NCBI RefSeq assembly: GCF_009664365.1
Contig: NZ_CP044310.1
Location: forward strand, 5,081,001 to 5,145,000
DNA length: 64,000 nt
Origin: Paenibacillus xylanilyticus
Lineage (GTDB): Bacteria > Bacillota > Bacilli > Paenibacillales > Paenibacillaceae
Direction: 5' to 3'
Below, piece by piece: positions 1 to 9,255 of this stretch. The notes below the pieces were generated by a model, which had not been told where the DNA came from, searched no databases, and was given only the letters and a program-made list of their open reading frames with translations. Both the position numbers and the translations under genes were made by a program. How positions within the stretch are numbered: the first letter of the stretch is position 1; the number at the start of each line of letters is the position of its first letter.

Positions 1-1285
1 CTACCTTCATTTTGATCAACTGCAGTGGGTGCCTTGCTGCGTCCAGTACATTGCCTTCTTCATCCTGAATTTCACCTACAACCTGTTTGAAAAAGGTGCC
101 GTTTGGACCGAAAAATTCGATCTCTTGTCCAGGCTTGAAATGATTCCGCTGCTGAATGGTGGCCATCCCTGTAGCGGCATCGTAGTCCATAACCAATCCG
201 GCAAAATCATAAGGTACCGCTTTTTCTTCCGGCTCGTAGATGTGATCCTGATGGTCCGGTGTATCATAGAAGAATCCGGTGTTTAACGGACGGTTGGCAG
301 CCTTATTCATCTCTTCGACCCATTCCGGCTTCAACACATAGTTTTCCGGATCAGCCATGTAAGCATCGATCGCTTGACGATATACGTTCACGACAGTAGC
401 CACATAGTGGATCGACTTCATGCGACCTTCAATTTTGAAGCTATCCACGCCTACATCAATCAACTCGGGAATATGGCCGATCATGCACAGATCTTTCGAT
501 CCCATGGAGAATGAATTATCCTGTTCCTGGAACAGGGGCAGCTGGTTCTCACCCAGCTTGAAAGGTGCCGGTGCCTGCATCTGCATTTCTTCCTCGCTTA
601 CCCACACCGCGTCTTCTCTGGCATCCTCAAACAAATCATACTTCCAGCGGCAGGATTGGCAGCAGCCCCCCCGGTTGGAATCCCGATCTGTAAAGTGATT
701 GGAGAGCACACAGCGTCCGGAATAGGAGGAACACATAGCCCCATGAATGAAGGCTTCAATCTCGATATCGACATTCGCCTTGATCTCTTCGATCTCCTCG
801 AAGCTGGTTTCACGCCCCAGAACCACACGCGGGAGTCCCTCGTCTTTCCAGAACTTCACGGCTTGCCAGTTCAATGTAGACTGCTGTGTACTTAGGTGCA
901 CCTCAAGGCCGGGTACGGCACGCTGAGCGACTTCAATAATCGCCGGGTCCGCCACGATCACGGCTGCGATACCCGCATTGTACAAGTTTTGCAAATATGC
1001 CTCAATGCCCTCAATGTCTTCATTATGTGCATAGATATTGGTCGCCACAAATACTTTGGCGCCGTATTTGTTGGCAAATTCCACACCTTCACGCATTTCT
1101 TCAAAGCTGAAGTTGTCTGCATTGGAACGAAGTCCATAGGCCTGTCCGCCAATATACACAGCGTCTGCGCCATAATGAATCGCAAATTTAAGTTTTTCCA
1201 GATTCCCCGCCGGAGCAAGAAGCTCCGGTTTGTCCAGACGGTTACGTTTACCCGAGAACTTCCGCTGTACCGCCACTGTTTCCAT
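1..1285 (-). CDS. trhP2: TrhP2-type peptidase U32 family protein, 3' end cut by window edge
   Basis: This U32-family protein is the counterpart of B. subtilis YrrO/TrhP2, which works with TrhP1 in prephenate-dependent 5-hydroxyuridine formation at the tRNA wobble position. The N-terminal part carries the U32 signature ELLAPAGNLEKLKFA. A central cysteine cluster (GAMCSSYSGRC, then NRGGCCQSCRWKY) matches the Fe-S-type cysteines of the family. The start is the ATG at 1285, preceded by GAGGTGA. At least 428 codons lie in the window and no stop is reached, so the C-terminus is outside. It follows trhP1 by 17 bases and is surely in the same operon. The assignment to TrhP2 rather than TrhP1 rests on length and order. 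Confidence 0.9.
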   Translation of the reverse strand, partial: METVAVQRKFSGKRNRLDKPELLAPAGNLEKLKFAIHYGADAVYIGGQAYGLRSNADNFSFEEMREGVEFANKYGAKVFVATNIYAHNEDIEGIEAYLQNLYNAGIAAVIVADPAIIEVAQRAVPGLEVHLSTQQSTLNWQAVKFWKDEGLPRVVLGRETSFEEIEEIKANVDIEIEAFIHGAMCSSYSGRCVLSNHFTDRDSNRGGCCQSCRWKYDLFEDAREDAVWVSEEEMQMQAPAPFKLGENQLPLFQEQDNSFSMGSKDLCMIGHIPELIDVGVDSFKIEGRMKSIHYVATVVNVYRQAIDAYMADPENYVLKPEWVEEMNKAANRPLNTGFFYDTPDHQDHIYEPEEKAVPYDFAGLVMDYDAATGMATIQQRNHFKPGQEIEFFGPNGTFFKQVVGEIQDEEGNVLDAARHPLQLIKMKV

Positions 1286-1302
1286 TTCGTTCACCTCGTC
1301 TA

Positions 1303-2232
1303 TTAATACACCTGTTCTTTGTAGAAAAAGCCAAATGACAGCTCCCGTTCAGGATCCTGCAATTGGCGGACCTCATCCAGCCACTCATCCGAAAAAGCAT
1401 ATGCATCCGCATCTGCTGCATAATAATCAATAGCTTTCCGGTATGCCCGGACAACAGCCTCATTATAAACCAGCGGTTTGAGAATACCTTCAATCTTGAA
1501 GCTATGAACACCTGCCTCCATCAACAGATGTAGATCCTCTAAAATGCAAATATCTTCAGAACTCATAATGTGCGTACCGTTGACATCTTCATAAATCGGG
1601 AATTTCTCATCCCGGCGTTCTGCCTCAATCAGAAATAGCCCGCGTTCTTTACCAAGGTGCCCCTCTACCGGGCGCCCCTGATGAGCCATATAGCTTTGCA
1701 CCAGACTGCGTTTGGAATGATAAATATTCGTCATGCCATGCACCTGGACCTGAGCTTCAACTTTTAGAAAAGGAACCATCTCCGTCAGCTCATCCATGTT
1801 CAGCTCTCTGGCGAGTACAACACGACTGGCACCTTTATTGCCCCAGTAGTTTGCCGTTGCGTAGTTCGTTGAAGTCATCTCCGCATTCCAGTGCAGCTGG
1901 ATATGGGGAGCGTACTCCTTAATCGCAGCCAGAACGGATGGATCGTTAAAGTCCACGGCATGGACCCCAATGCCGCCCAGAGCTTGAACATACGCAGGGA
2001 GCTCCTTCAACAGCTCGTTGGACATCAGGTTATTCATGGATACATATACACGAGCCTGATGTTTGGTAGCCAGGGCAACTACTTCTGCTGTCTCTTCCAC
2101 AGTGAAACTGCCGGGTAATCGCATCCCGAAGCGATCATCTCCAATTAACAAGGCATCTGCTCCGGCCTGCAGCAGTACTTCTGCTTCCTTAACATTTGCT
2201 GCCGTAACGAGCAGTTCATGTTTCTTACTCAT
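1303..2232 (-). CDS. trhP1: TrhP1-type peptidase U32 family protein
   Basis: This 309-residue U32-family protein has the same length as B. subtilis YrrN/TrhP1, the first half of the tRNA wobble-uridine hydroxylation pair. The N-terminus reads ELLVTAANVKEAEVLLQAGADALLIG, the degenerate U32 barrel start. A central segment has HGMTNIYHSKRSLVQ where TrhP2 has its cysteines, so the Fe-S-type cluster is absent here, as expected for the short partner. The ATG at 2232 is preferred over the in-frame ATG at 2238 because GGAGGGG lies six bases upstream of it. The gene sits 15 bases after mltG and 17 before trhP2. The O-methyltransferase gene found between mltG and trhP1 in B. subtilis is missing. Confidence 0.9.
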   Translation of the reverse strand: MSKKHELLVTAANVKEAEVLLQAGADALLIGDDRFGMRLPGSFTVEETAEVVALATKHQARVYVSMNNLMSNELLKELPAYVQALGGIGVHAVDFNDPSVLAAIKEYAPHIQLHWNAEMTSTNYATANYWGNKGASRVVLARELNMDELTEMVPFLKVEAQVQVHGMTNIYHSKRSLVQSYMAHQGRPVEGHLGKERGLFLIEAERRDEKFPIYEDVNGTHIMSSEDICILEDLHLLMEAGVHSFKIEGILKPLVYNEAVVRAYRKAIDYYAADADAYAFSDEWLDEVRQLQDPERELSFGFFYKEQVY

Positions 2233-2247
2233 ATACATCCCCTCCGC

Positions 2248-3288
2248 TTATTGCGCAGCCTTACTTTTGGCTATATTTTGCTGATGTTCCTTGTACGTTT
2301 TGGCAAACAGATGCCCGGATGATCCATCCTTCTTCGTAACATAGAACAGGTAGTCTGAAGCTTCCGGTGCCAGAGCCGCCTCAATGGATTCCAAACTTGG
2401 GCTTGCAATTGGCCCTGGCGGCAGTCCCTTGTTGAGATACGAATTGTATGGACTCTTCACCTTCAAGTCTTTGAACAACAATCGTGCCTTGGGCTTGTCC
2501 AGCAAATACTGAACGGTTGCATCAATCTCCAGCTTCATGTCCTGCTTGATCCGGTTATCAATAACGCCTGCAACCAGAGCACGTTCCTCATCCACCACAA
2601 CTTCTCGCTCCACAAGGGAAGCGATCGTAAGCAGCTCATGCAAAGAGAGATTGCGGGCTTTCAGTTTGGAATCCAGATCCGGTATGGTATTGATTTTGGT
2701 CTGAAATTCTTCAAGCATTCGCTGCATGACGTCATGGGTGGAGCTCCCCTTCTTGAGCTCATAGGTTTCAGGGAACAAGTATCCCTCCAAGACGTAACGA
2801 AGTTCTTCATCCACCGGAATATCCTTAATGATATCGACATCGAAGGAAGACGGATCGTTTGCCAGCTTGATGAATTCTTCACGATCGACTACACCTTCCG
2901 CAGACAACTTATCCGCCATTTGCAGCACGGTATATCCTTCAGGAATCGTAAATTTCACCATTTCTTCGGGCACCACTTCACCGCTGTTCAGCTTGCTAAT
3001 AATCTCATCGTATGACACGCCAGGATTCATCGAATATGTACCTGCCATAAAACTCGATCCTTGCTTCTTCCATTTCAAGTATCCCTTGAAGGCTAAACCG
3101 CTTCGAATCAGTCCTTCTTGTTCCAGCTGATCGGCAATTTGGGATGTCCCTGATCCGCTTTTGATCTCGAATACGACCGGATCTGCCGAAGCCGCAACGG
3201 GACGCATCATGTTCCAGACCGCCGCACCCGCTCCTCCAGCTGCAATCACAATGATAAGCAGAACGACTACTATGGCTTTCCCTTTCAA
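2248..3288 (-). CDS. mltG: Endolytic transglycosylase MltG (YceG-like)
   Basis: MltG is a membrane-anchored lytic transglycosylase that cleaves nascent glycan strands and sets glycan length. The protein has one N-terminal membrane segment (about residues 4-22), a LysM-like region and the YceG catalytic domain. The conserved LASLVERE segment contains the catalytic glutamate, followed by ERALVAGVIDNRI and the late motif GLPPGPIASP. The likely start is the TTG at 3288, ten bases after AAAGGAG, which gives 346 aa. An in-frame TTG at 3312 lies upstream of that ribosome binding site and is not credible. The gene lies downstream of two DUF1292 genes and upstream of trhP1. Confidence 0.92.
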   Translation of the reverse strand: MKGKAIVVVLLIIVIAAGGAGAAVWNMMRPVAASADPVVFEIKSGSGTSQIADQLEQEGLIRSGLAFKGYLKWKKQGSSFMAGTYSMNPGVSYDEIISKLNSGEVVPEEMVKFTIPEGYTVLQMADKLSAEGVVDREEFIKLANDPSSFDVDIIKDIPVDEELRYVLEGYLFPETYELKKGSSTHDVMQRMLEEFQTKINTIPDLDSKLKARNLSLHELLTIASLVEREVVVDEERALVAGVIDNRIKQDMKLEIDATVQYLLDKPKARLLFKDLKVKSPYNSYLNKGLPPGPIASPSLESIEAALAPEASDYLFYVTKKDGSSGHLFAKTYKEHQQNIAKSKAAQ

Positions 3289-3363
3289 AAAAGACACAAC
3301 TCCTTTACACAACCAAAAAGAGCGGACTTCTCCGCCCTTCCGGTTTCTTCAATTTGAAGCTGG

Positions 3364-3678
3364 TTAATCTTCATCAATAGGGAGGGTACACTCATCGTAC
3401 AATTCCGAGATGTTCTCCCATTCATCGTCATCATCAATCGTAACTAACTCCGGCATGATCTGGTCTTCGCTTCCCGGCAATACCCGCAGAAGTTCAACCT
3501 CGTCATAAGGACGCAATGAACTGCGGAGTACCGCGTACTGTTGACCATGCACTTCAAACTCAGCCAACAAGTCATACGGTTGCGATTTACCGTTCTCTTC
3601 CTCGAGCTCAACATGAGCACCGAATGCCAGACGCAGTGAATCTGTCCATTTCAGGTCTTTGCGGCTATATTCCGTCAT
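3364..3678 (-). CDS. DUF1292 family protein, second copy
   Basis: This is a 104-residue acidic protein of the DUF1292 (YrzB) family, a conserved companion of ruvX in Firmicutes whose function is unknown. It shows the family pattern of an F-E-hydrophobic strand, Y-A-V-L-R, then R-V-L and an acidic stretch ending in DDDDEWENISELYDE. It starts at the base immediately after the stop codon of the first copy, with GAGGAAG inside the upstream gene as ribosome binding site. The two copies differ strongly outside the core, so this is an old duplication. It is also more positively charged at the N-terminus than its neighbour. Confidence 0.85.
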   Translation of the reverse strand: MTEYSRKDLKWTDSLRLAFGAHVELEEENGKSQPYDLLAEFEVHGQQYAVLRSSLRPYDEVELLRVLPGSEDQIMPELVTIDDDDEWENISELYDECTLPIDED

Positions 3679-3978
3679 TTAGTTCGCTTCCTCTTCATCT
3701 TCAGCTAAAAATGTATTAAACGTCTCCTCGACAATATCCCATTCGGCATCATCTTGGATGACGAAAAGTTTAATATCGTCGCCATCTTCTTCGTAACGGA
3801 ATGCATATACATCCGTTTCGCCATCTTCAGGTTCAACCGGAGCAACCATCATATACTTGGCCTCCGACCCATCCACTTCAAACTTCATGATGACTTCGAA
3901 TTCTTCTTCATTGCCCTCGTCATCCGCGATGTAAATAATCTCCGATTCTTCTTCCATACCCAGTCGATCTTCAGCCAT
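3679..3978 (-). CDS. DUF1292 family protein, first copy (YrzB-like)
   Basis: This is a 99-residue, very acidic protein of the DUF1292 family, the positional counterpart of B. subtilis yrzB between ruvX and mltG. It contains IIYIADDEGNEEEFEVIMKFEVD, then YMMVAPVE and YAFRYEED, typical for the family, and ends in DAEWDIVEETFNTFLAEDEE. The function is unknown; the family is read as a small soluble beta-rich protein. The ATG at 3978 follows AGGTGAGGGGG. It lies 12 bases after ruvX and directly abuts the second DUF1292 gene. Confidence 0.88.
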   Translation of the reverse strand: MAEDRLGMEEESEIIYIADDEGNEEEFEVIMKFEVDGSEAKYMMVAPVEPEDGETDVYAFRYEEDGDDIKLFVIQDDAEWDIVEETFNTFLAEDEEEAN

Positions 3979-3990
3979 TGTTGATCCCCC

Positions 3991-4407
3991 TCACCTTTTA
4001 CTGTTCGCATCCAAATAATTTTGCAAAATCAAGCTTGCGGCCATTTTGTCCACAACCTGCTTGCGTTTTTTCCGACTGACATCCGCTTCAAGCAGCGTTC
4101 GTTCTGCTGCCATGGTTGTCAGCCGTTCATCCCAAAGGTGAACAGGTAAATTCAGTTCGCCCCGCAGGCGTTCGGCAAAAGCAATGCAAATTTCACCCCG
4201 CGGCCCTACGGTGCCGTTCATGTTTTTGGGGAGCCCGACAACGATCTCGCTGATTTCGTGCTCACGCACAAGTTCAGCAATACGACCGAACTCACCTTCA
4301 TCCCGGCGGCGTTCAAGCACTTCTAATCCCTGGGCAGTCCAACCGAAGGCGTCACTAACGGCAACTCCGATTCTCCGGTCCCCATAGTCCAAACCTAATA
4401 TTTTCAT
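3991..4407 (-). CDS. ruvX: Holliday junction resolvase-like protein RuvX (YqgF)
   Basis: RuvX/YqgF is an RNase H-fold nuclease, essential in several bacteria and linked to 16S rRNA maturation or junction resolution. The 138-residue protein begins MKILGLDYGDRRIGVAVSD, whose LDYG aspartate is the first active-site acid. It also shows IVVGLPKNMNGTVG and LWDERLTTMAAE, the family signatures. It is preceded by IreB and followed at 12 bases by the DUF1292 pair, the same order as yrzL-yrrK-yrzB in B. subtilis. The start has GGGAGAG upstream. Confidence 0.93.
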   Translation of the reverse strand: MKILGLDYGDRRIGVAVSDAFGWTAQGLEVLERRRDEGEFGRIAELVREHEISEIVVGLPKNMNGTVGPRGEICIAFAERLRGELNLPVHLWDERLTTMAAERTLLEADVSRKKRKQVVDKMAASLILQNYLDANSKR

Positions 4408-4532
4408 CCATGCTCTCCCATCCTCAAGCCCGTGCAGGAAGATAAGTTTCTTCCCTTCTCAAGCTTCAGGCTGTCTTCTGTCGGTTCATTTCCCGCTGCA
4501 TGCATGGCTGCTCACAGCGGAAGCGGTATACA

Positions 4533-4793
4533 TTACCGGTGATTGGCCAGATAAGAACGTACAAGCTCTTCAATCAGCTCGTCGCGCTCCTTCTTCCGGA
4601 CCAGACTGCGTGCGTTGTTATGACGAGGAATGTATGCAGGGTCTCCCGAAATGAGATACCCGACAATCTGGTTGATTGGATTATACTCCTTATCCACCAG
4701 TGCATCATACACCGTGAGAAGAATCTCTTTGGAGGATGCTTCTTGCTCGTCAGCTTTCACATTAAATTTAACCGTCTTATCCATGGAGTCCAT
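4533..4793 (-). CDS. ireB: IreB family regulatory phosphoprotein (DUF965)
   Basis: This 86-residue protein belongs to the IreB/YrzL (DUF965) family. In Enterococcus, IreB is a substrate of the PASTA-domain kinase IreK and affects cephalosporin resistance. The sequence carries the conserved core YDALVDKEYNPINQIVGYL and GDPAYIPRHNNARSLVRK. The ATG at 4793 follows GAGGTG with six-base spacing; longer in-frame starts have no ribosome binding site. An additional in-frame ATG nine bases further in is possible. It lies between alaS and ruvX as in B. subtilis. Confidence 0.92.
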   Translation of the reverse strand: MDSMDKTVKFNVKADEQEASSKEILLTVYDALVDKEYNPINQIVGYLISGDPAYIPRHNNARSLVRKKERDELIEELVRSYLANHR

Positions 4794-4970
4794 TGATGAC
4801 ACCTCGCTCCTGCATGAACATGGGGACCATGTCCTGCCGAATTGATTTCTGCTTATATAATAACATATTCTGACTGCCACGAGTAAACAAAGGAGAATGC
4901 AATTGTGTTTTTTGCTTGTCCGTTATTAACCTCAGCATGTTGCATAATTGATTCCACTCGCTCCCGGGAA

Positions 4971-5010
4971 CAAAATATAGCCGAATAGAACCATTTCGAT
5001 CTATATTTTG
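4971..5010 (-). terminator. Stem-loop after alaS
   Basis: A 10-bp inverted repeat CAAAATATAG / CTATATTTTG encloses a second small CGAA/TTCG stem. On the minus strand the structure ends in TATATTTTGTT, so it could be a weak intrinsic terminator between alaS and ireB. The AT-rich stem makes this uncertain. The rest of the 253-base gap between alaS and ireB shows nothing else that I recognise. Confidence 0.4.
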
Positions 5011-5046
5011 GTCATTGAAAGCCGCTTATTGGATTTATGCAATATG

Positions 5047-7665
5047 CTAACCAATGAGTGAAACGGCCAGTTTCAGCGCTTCATCCAGCTTGGACGCATC
5101 CTTGCCTCCCGCTTGTGCCATGTCTGGACGTCCGCCGCCACCACCGCCGCAAACAGCTGCAACTTCCTTGACGATTTTACCGGCATGAAGTCCTTGCTTC
5201 ACTTTCTCAGCAGGAACAGCAACGACGAAGTTTACTTTGCCATCTGCAGGAGCACCCAGAACGAGCACAGCATCAGGCAATTTCACTTTCAATTCGTCGG
5301 CAACAGTACGCAGGGCATCCATGTTCGGCGCGTCCACGCGAGCTGCGAGTACTTGCGTATCTCCTACCTGTACCACTTGATCCGTCAACGAGCCTGCTTC
5401 CATGGCACTCAGCTTGCTTTGCAGCGATTCTGTTTCTCTCGCAGCTTCTTTCAACTGTTGGTTGAGACCTTCGATCCGTTTAGGCACATCTGCAACATTG
5501 GCTTTGAGCAGGGCTGCGGATTGTTTGAGCAGCTCCAGCTGACTTTCAACGAAGAGGTACGCACCACGACCTGTTACAGCCTCAATCCGACGTACACCAG
5601 AACCAATTCCGCTCTCGCTGACAAGCTTGAACATGCCAATCTCCGATGTATTGTTTACGTGACAGCCGCCACAAAGTTCCAAACTGTAGTCTCCAATTTG
5701 TACGACACGTACAATATCTCCATATTTTTCACCGAACAATGCCATAGCGCCCATTTCTTTGGCTTCATCAATGGCCTTCAGTTCAATGTTCACATTCAGG
5801 CGATTCCAGATCTGCTCATTCACCTGACGTTCAATCTCTGTCAATTCTTCCGGCGTAATGCTGCCGAAGTGAGAGAAGTCAAACCGCAGACGCTGTGGCT
5901 CCACAAGGGAACCTGCCTGATTGACATGCGTACCCAGCACATCCTTAAGCGCTTTGTGCAGCAAATGGGTAGCGGTATGGTTTTTGATAATATCTCCGCG
6001 CTTGGACGCATCCACTTCCGCTTGAATCACATCACCTACACGCAATTCACCCGACTCAACGCTTACCATGTGTACGTGCTGTCCTTGCGGAGCTTTGAAC
6101 AGCCCTTGTACTTTGGCAGTAACGCCTGCTCCGCGCAGCAAGCCCTGGTCGCTGACTTGTCCGCCGCTCTCTGCATAGAACGGAGTTTTGTCGAGGATCA
6201 CCTGACAGGTTTGTCCCTCGCTTACGGAATCGACAAGGGCATCGCCTGCAACGATGGCAACCACTTTTGCTTCCGTCAACAGGTCAGTATAACCAACAAA
6301 CTCGCTTTTAACCTCCAGATCGGCAAGTGGTCCACCTTGAACCTTCATGCTTTCGCTTTCCTGACGGCCTGCACGTGCACGATCACGTTGCTCTTGCATG
6401 GATGCATCGAAACCTTCACGATCAACAGTCAAGCCATGCTCTGCCGCATAATCTTCAGTAAGGTCAAACGGGAAGCCATATGTGTCATACAATTTGAATG
6501 CTTCCGGACCACTGATCACCGTACGACCTTCGGATTTGGCTGCAGCACTGATGTCTGCCAGAATCGCCAATCCGTCACTAAGTGTTTCGTGGAACCGTTC
6601 TTCTTCGGTTTTGATGACCTTCGCGATAAACTCCTGCTTGTCTACCACCTCTGGGTAGTATACGCCCATGACTTCTCCAACGGTTGTTGTCAGTTCATAG
6701 AGGAATGGACGGTCCAATCCGAGAACTTTTCCGTAGCGTACAGCACGGCGCAGCAGGCGGCGGATAACGTATCCACGTCCTTCATTACTTGGCAGAACGC
6801 CATCGCCTACTGCAAAAGCAACGGTACGGATATGGTCAGCAATAACTTTCAGGGCTACATCAATCTCCACACTGTCGTTGTATTTCACACCGGCAAGTGC
6901 CGCTGTTCTTTGAATCATCGGCTGGAACAGGTCTGTGTCAAAGTTGGAATCCACGTTCTGCAGAATGGACGCAAAACGCTCCAAACCAGCACCTGTATCA
7001 ATGTTTTTGTTAGGAAGCGGCGTATAGCTGCCATCCTTGTTGTGATTGAACTGGGAGAATACCAGGTTCCATACTTCAAGGTAACGCTCGTTTTCCCCGC
7101 CCGGGTACATTTCCGGATCGTTCATGTCATTGCCGTAGGCTTCACCGCGGTCATAGAATATTTCAGTACAAGGTCCGCATGGGCCTTCACCAATATCCCA
7201 GAAGTTCTCATCCAGTTTGATGATACGTTCTGCCGGCAATCCCACTTTTTCGTTCCACAGTTTGAAAGCCTCTTCGTCTTCCGGATAAACCGTTACCGAC
7301 AGACGCTCTGGATCGAATCCGATCCATTCCTTGCTGGTCAGGAATTCCCATGCCCAAGTAATGGTTTCTTCTTTGAAGTAATCTCCAATGGAGAAGTTAC
7401 CCAGCATTTCGAAGAACGTATGGTGACGGCGTGTTTTGCCGACATTCTCGATATCGTTGGTACGAATACATTTTTGGGAGTTCGCAAGACGCGGATTCTC
7501 CGGTTTCTCACGTCCGTCAAAATACGGCTTAAGCGGTGCCATTCCCGCATTAATCCACAAAAGGGATGGATCGTTGTGAGGTACGAGCGATGCACTTGGC
7601 TCGATTTTGTGACCTTTACTTGCAAAAAACTCTATCCATTTGGAACGGATTTCACTGGCTTTCAT
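5047..7665 (-). CDS. alaS: Alanyl-tRNA synthetase
   Basis: AlaRS charges tRNA-Ala. The 872-residue protein has the class II catalytic core at the N-terminus (SLLWINAGMAPLKPYF, then RRHHTFFEMLGNFSIGDYF), the editing domain with the zinc/substrate motif HTATHLLHKAL and the CGGCHVNNT cysteines, and a C-terminal DHHA1-type region ending in a glycine-rich CGGGGGGRPDMAQAGG. The ATG at 7665 is preferred because the in-frame TTG at 7680 falls in the purine-rich ribosome binding region. A T-box leader lies upstream, so expression should respond to uncharged tRNA-Ala. Confidence 0.97.
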   Translation of the reverse strand: MKASEIRSKWIEFFASKGHKIEPSASLVPHNDPSLLWINAGMAPLKPYFDGREKPENPRLANSQKCIRTNDIENVGKTRRHHTFFEMLGNFSIGDYFKEETITWAWEFLTSKEWIGFDPERLSVTVYPEDEEAFKLWNEKVGLPAERIIKLDENFWDIGEGPCGPCTEIFYDRGEAYGNDMNDPEMYPGGENERYLEVWNLVFSQFNHNKDGSYTPLPNKNIDTGAGLERFASILQNVDSNFDTDLFQPMIQRTAALAGVKYNDSVEIDVALKVIADHIRTVAFAVGDGVLPSNEGRGYVIRRLLRRAVRYGKVLGLDRPFLYELTTTVGEVMGVYYPEVVDKQEFIAKVIKTEEERFHETLSDGLAILADISAAAKSEGRTVISGPEAFKLYDTYGFPFDLTEDYAAEHGLTVDREGFDASMQEQRDRARAGRQESESMKVQGGPLADLEVKSEFVGYTDLLTEAKVVAIVAGDALVDSVSEGQTCQVILDKTPFYAESGGQVSDQGLLRGAGVTAKVQGLFKAPQGQHVHMVSVESGELRVGDVIQAEVDASKRGDIIKNHTATHLLHKALKDVLGTHVNQAGSLVEPQRLRFDFSHFGSITPEELTEIERQVNEQIWNRLNVNIELKAIDEAKEMGAMALFGEKYGDIVRVVQIGDYSLELCGGCHVNNTSEIGMFKLVSESGIGSGVRRIEAVTGRGAYLFVESQLELLKQSAALLKANVADVPKRIEGLNQQLKEAARETESLQSKLSAMEAGSLTDQVVQVGDTQVLAARVDAPNMDALRTVADELKVKLPDAVLVLGAPADGKVNFVVAVPAEKVKQGLHAGKIVKEVAAVCGGGGGGRPDMAQAGGKDASKLDEALKLAVSLIG

Positions 7666-7744
7666 ACGAACTGCCCCCAATTAATTATAATGGTCCGGTG
7701 CGAATTGCTCCGGTTGGTAAACATTGCTTTTGTAAAAACAAACA

Positions 7745-8060
7745 CAAAAAACGCCCCTGAAATATCAGGGACGATGTTATCGCGGTACCACCCTGGTTAT
7801 TGCTGCATGTCCCTCATTTCGGACCAATCAGCAATCTCCTCGTTGATGCGAATAACGGTCGCGCCCGGCAGGGTTGTCCTGCACTCCGAAATCAGCTTTC
7901 CGCCGCTTCAACTTTCAAGACTCTTCCAGCCATCGGTCAGATCTGAATCTGATCCGAAGAAGTCTATTCTCTGAGGAAAGGAACCCCCGGCGTACTTCAT
8001 TTCATCATCGATTTCATTTTTGAAACATGTGACTTCATTATATCGATACGCCATGCGAGT
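7745..8060 (-). promoter_or_regulatory. T-box riboswitch leader of alaS
   Basis: Read on the minus strand, the leader contains the T-box core AGGGTGGTACCGCG at about 7781-7794. This is followed by an intrinsic terminator (CCCTGA...TCAGGGG then a T-run, about 7745-7775). Further upstream are an AGTA-like element (GAAGTACGCC) and an AGAGA box. A GCT triplet in GAAAGCTGATTTC is a plausible alanine specifier, but I did not fold the RNA. The 5' limit is approximate. Confidence 0.88.
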
Positions 8061-8097
8061 GTCAATGTACCCCCCAGGACGCCTCATCCTCGAGCTT

Positions 8098-9171
8098 TTA
8101 ATCCGTCCTTCGCTTGATGTAGTAGGCAAAAAAGTGCTGCACGATGACTTTCAGAACGGCAAAAACAGGTACCGCCAGAATAAGACCTACAATTCCTGCC
8201 AGTTCTCCACCTACAAGCAGCGCAAAAATAATCGACAATGGATGCAGATGCAGCGTCCGCCCTACAACCTGCGGGGAGATGACGTTGCTCTCCAGTACCT
8301 GACATAGCGTGTTTACGATGACCACCAGCAGGACCATTTTAACAGATACGGTTGAAGCCATAACTACAGCTGGCGCCGCACCCAGGAAAGGCCCCAGGTA
8401 TGGCACAATATTAAATACGGCCACAATGCTTGCTAGCAGCAGCGCGTAAGGCATATCAATAATCACGTAACCGATATAGGCGAAGATGCCAACAATGACA
8501 CAGACGATGAACTGTCCCCGAATATAATTACCGAGTGCTGTATCAATCTCTTTCATAACCGATACGATGGCTTTGCGGCGAGAACGCGGCAGATACGCTA
8601 CGACCGTGCGTTCGAACACCTCAAAGTCTTTTAACATATAAAAAATGAGAAACGGCACAATAAATACGTTAAACAGCACATTGATCGTGGCTCCGATATT
8701 GTCCATCAGCATCGTTATGCCTTGAGTAAGACGGTCTTCCATCTGGAAGAACCAGCTGTTCATGCCTGTGCGTACGCTTGGTGGCATCAATTTATGATCC
8801 ATGCTGTTCATGAGACTCTGCGCGCGCATCGACAATTCAGGCATATGCTCATTCAGTTCTTCAAGCTGTTCAATCAGCACCGGGATGACATTCATGAGGA
8901 TGACGCCGATACAGGTGAGAAAAAAAGCATAGATCAGCAAAACAGCGATGGAGCGTGGCACCTTCCGTCCACCCAACATACTTACAATCGGATTAAGCAC
9001 ATAGGAAATAATAAGGGCTACGATAAACGGTGCAAGCACGGTCTTCAGGAATCCGTATATATGAAGCAGCAAGGGCCTTAACAGCCATATAAAATACAGA
9101 ATAATCAAGCCGAGCAGCAGCCAGATGGCATAACGGAACAGCTTGTTTTTGGTTAATTGCTCCACTTGCAT
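8098..9171 (-). CDS. AI-2E family transporter (YrrI-like permease)
   Basis: This 357-residue polytopic membrane protein belongs to the AI-2E exporter (PerM-like) superfamily and is the positional counterpart of B. subtilis yrrI upstream of alaS. There are about seven to eight hydrophobic segments. An N-terminal pair surrounds the conserved ALIISYVLNPIV, a soluble middle section is rich in Met/Glu/Leu, and the C-terminal half has PYLGPFLGAAPAV and PLSIIFALLVGGELAGIVG. The substrate is unknown, and the family name does not prove autoinducer transport. The start may be the ATG at 9171 or the GTG two codons later, which has better spacing from GGGGAGAG. Confidence 0.9.
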   Translation of the reverse strand: MQVEQLTKNKLFRYAIWLLLGLIILYFIWLLRPLLLHIYGFLKTVLAPFIVALIISYVLNPIVSMLGGRKVPRSIAVLLIYAFFLTCIGVILMNVIPVLIEQLEELNEHMPELSMRAQSLMNSMDHKLMPPSVRTGMNSWFFQMEDRLTQGITMLMDNIGATINVLFNVFIVPFLIFYMLKDFEVFERTVVAYLPRSRRKAIVSVMKEIDTALGNYIRGQFIVCVIVGIFAYIGYVIIDMPYALLLASIVAVFNIVPYLGPFLGAAPAVVMASTVSVKMVLLVVIVNTLCQVLESNVISPQVVGRTLHLHPLSIIFALLVGGELAGIVGLILAVPVFAVLKVIVQHFFAYYIKRRTD

Positions 9172-9255
9172 CTCTCCCCTTTGGACTGGCTCTGAGAGTC
9201 AGTATATGTAGGAAAGGGAATATTTATTAACCCCGCACAGATGTGGAAAAGAAGA

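Noticed and set aside
5113..7974. A 953-codon open frame on the plus strand opposite alaS
   Set aside because: It is antisense to alaS, which has all synthetase motifs. The translation is rich in Cys, Phe and His as expected for an antisense frame, and it has no ribosome binding site.
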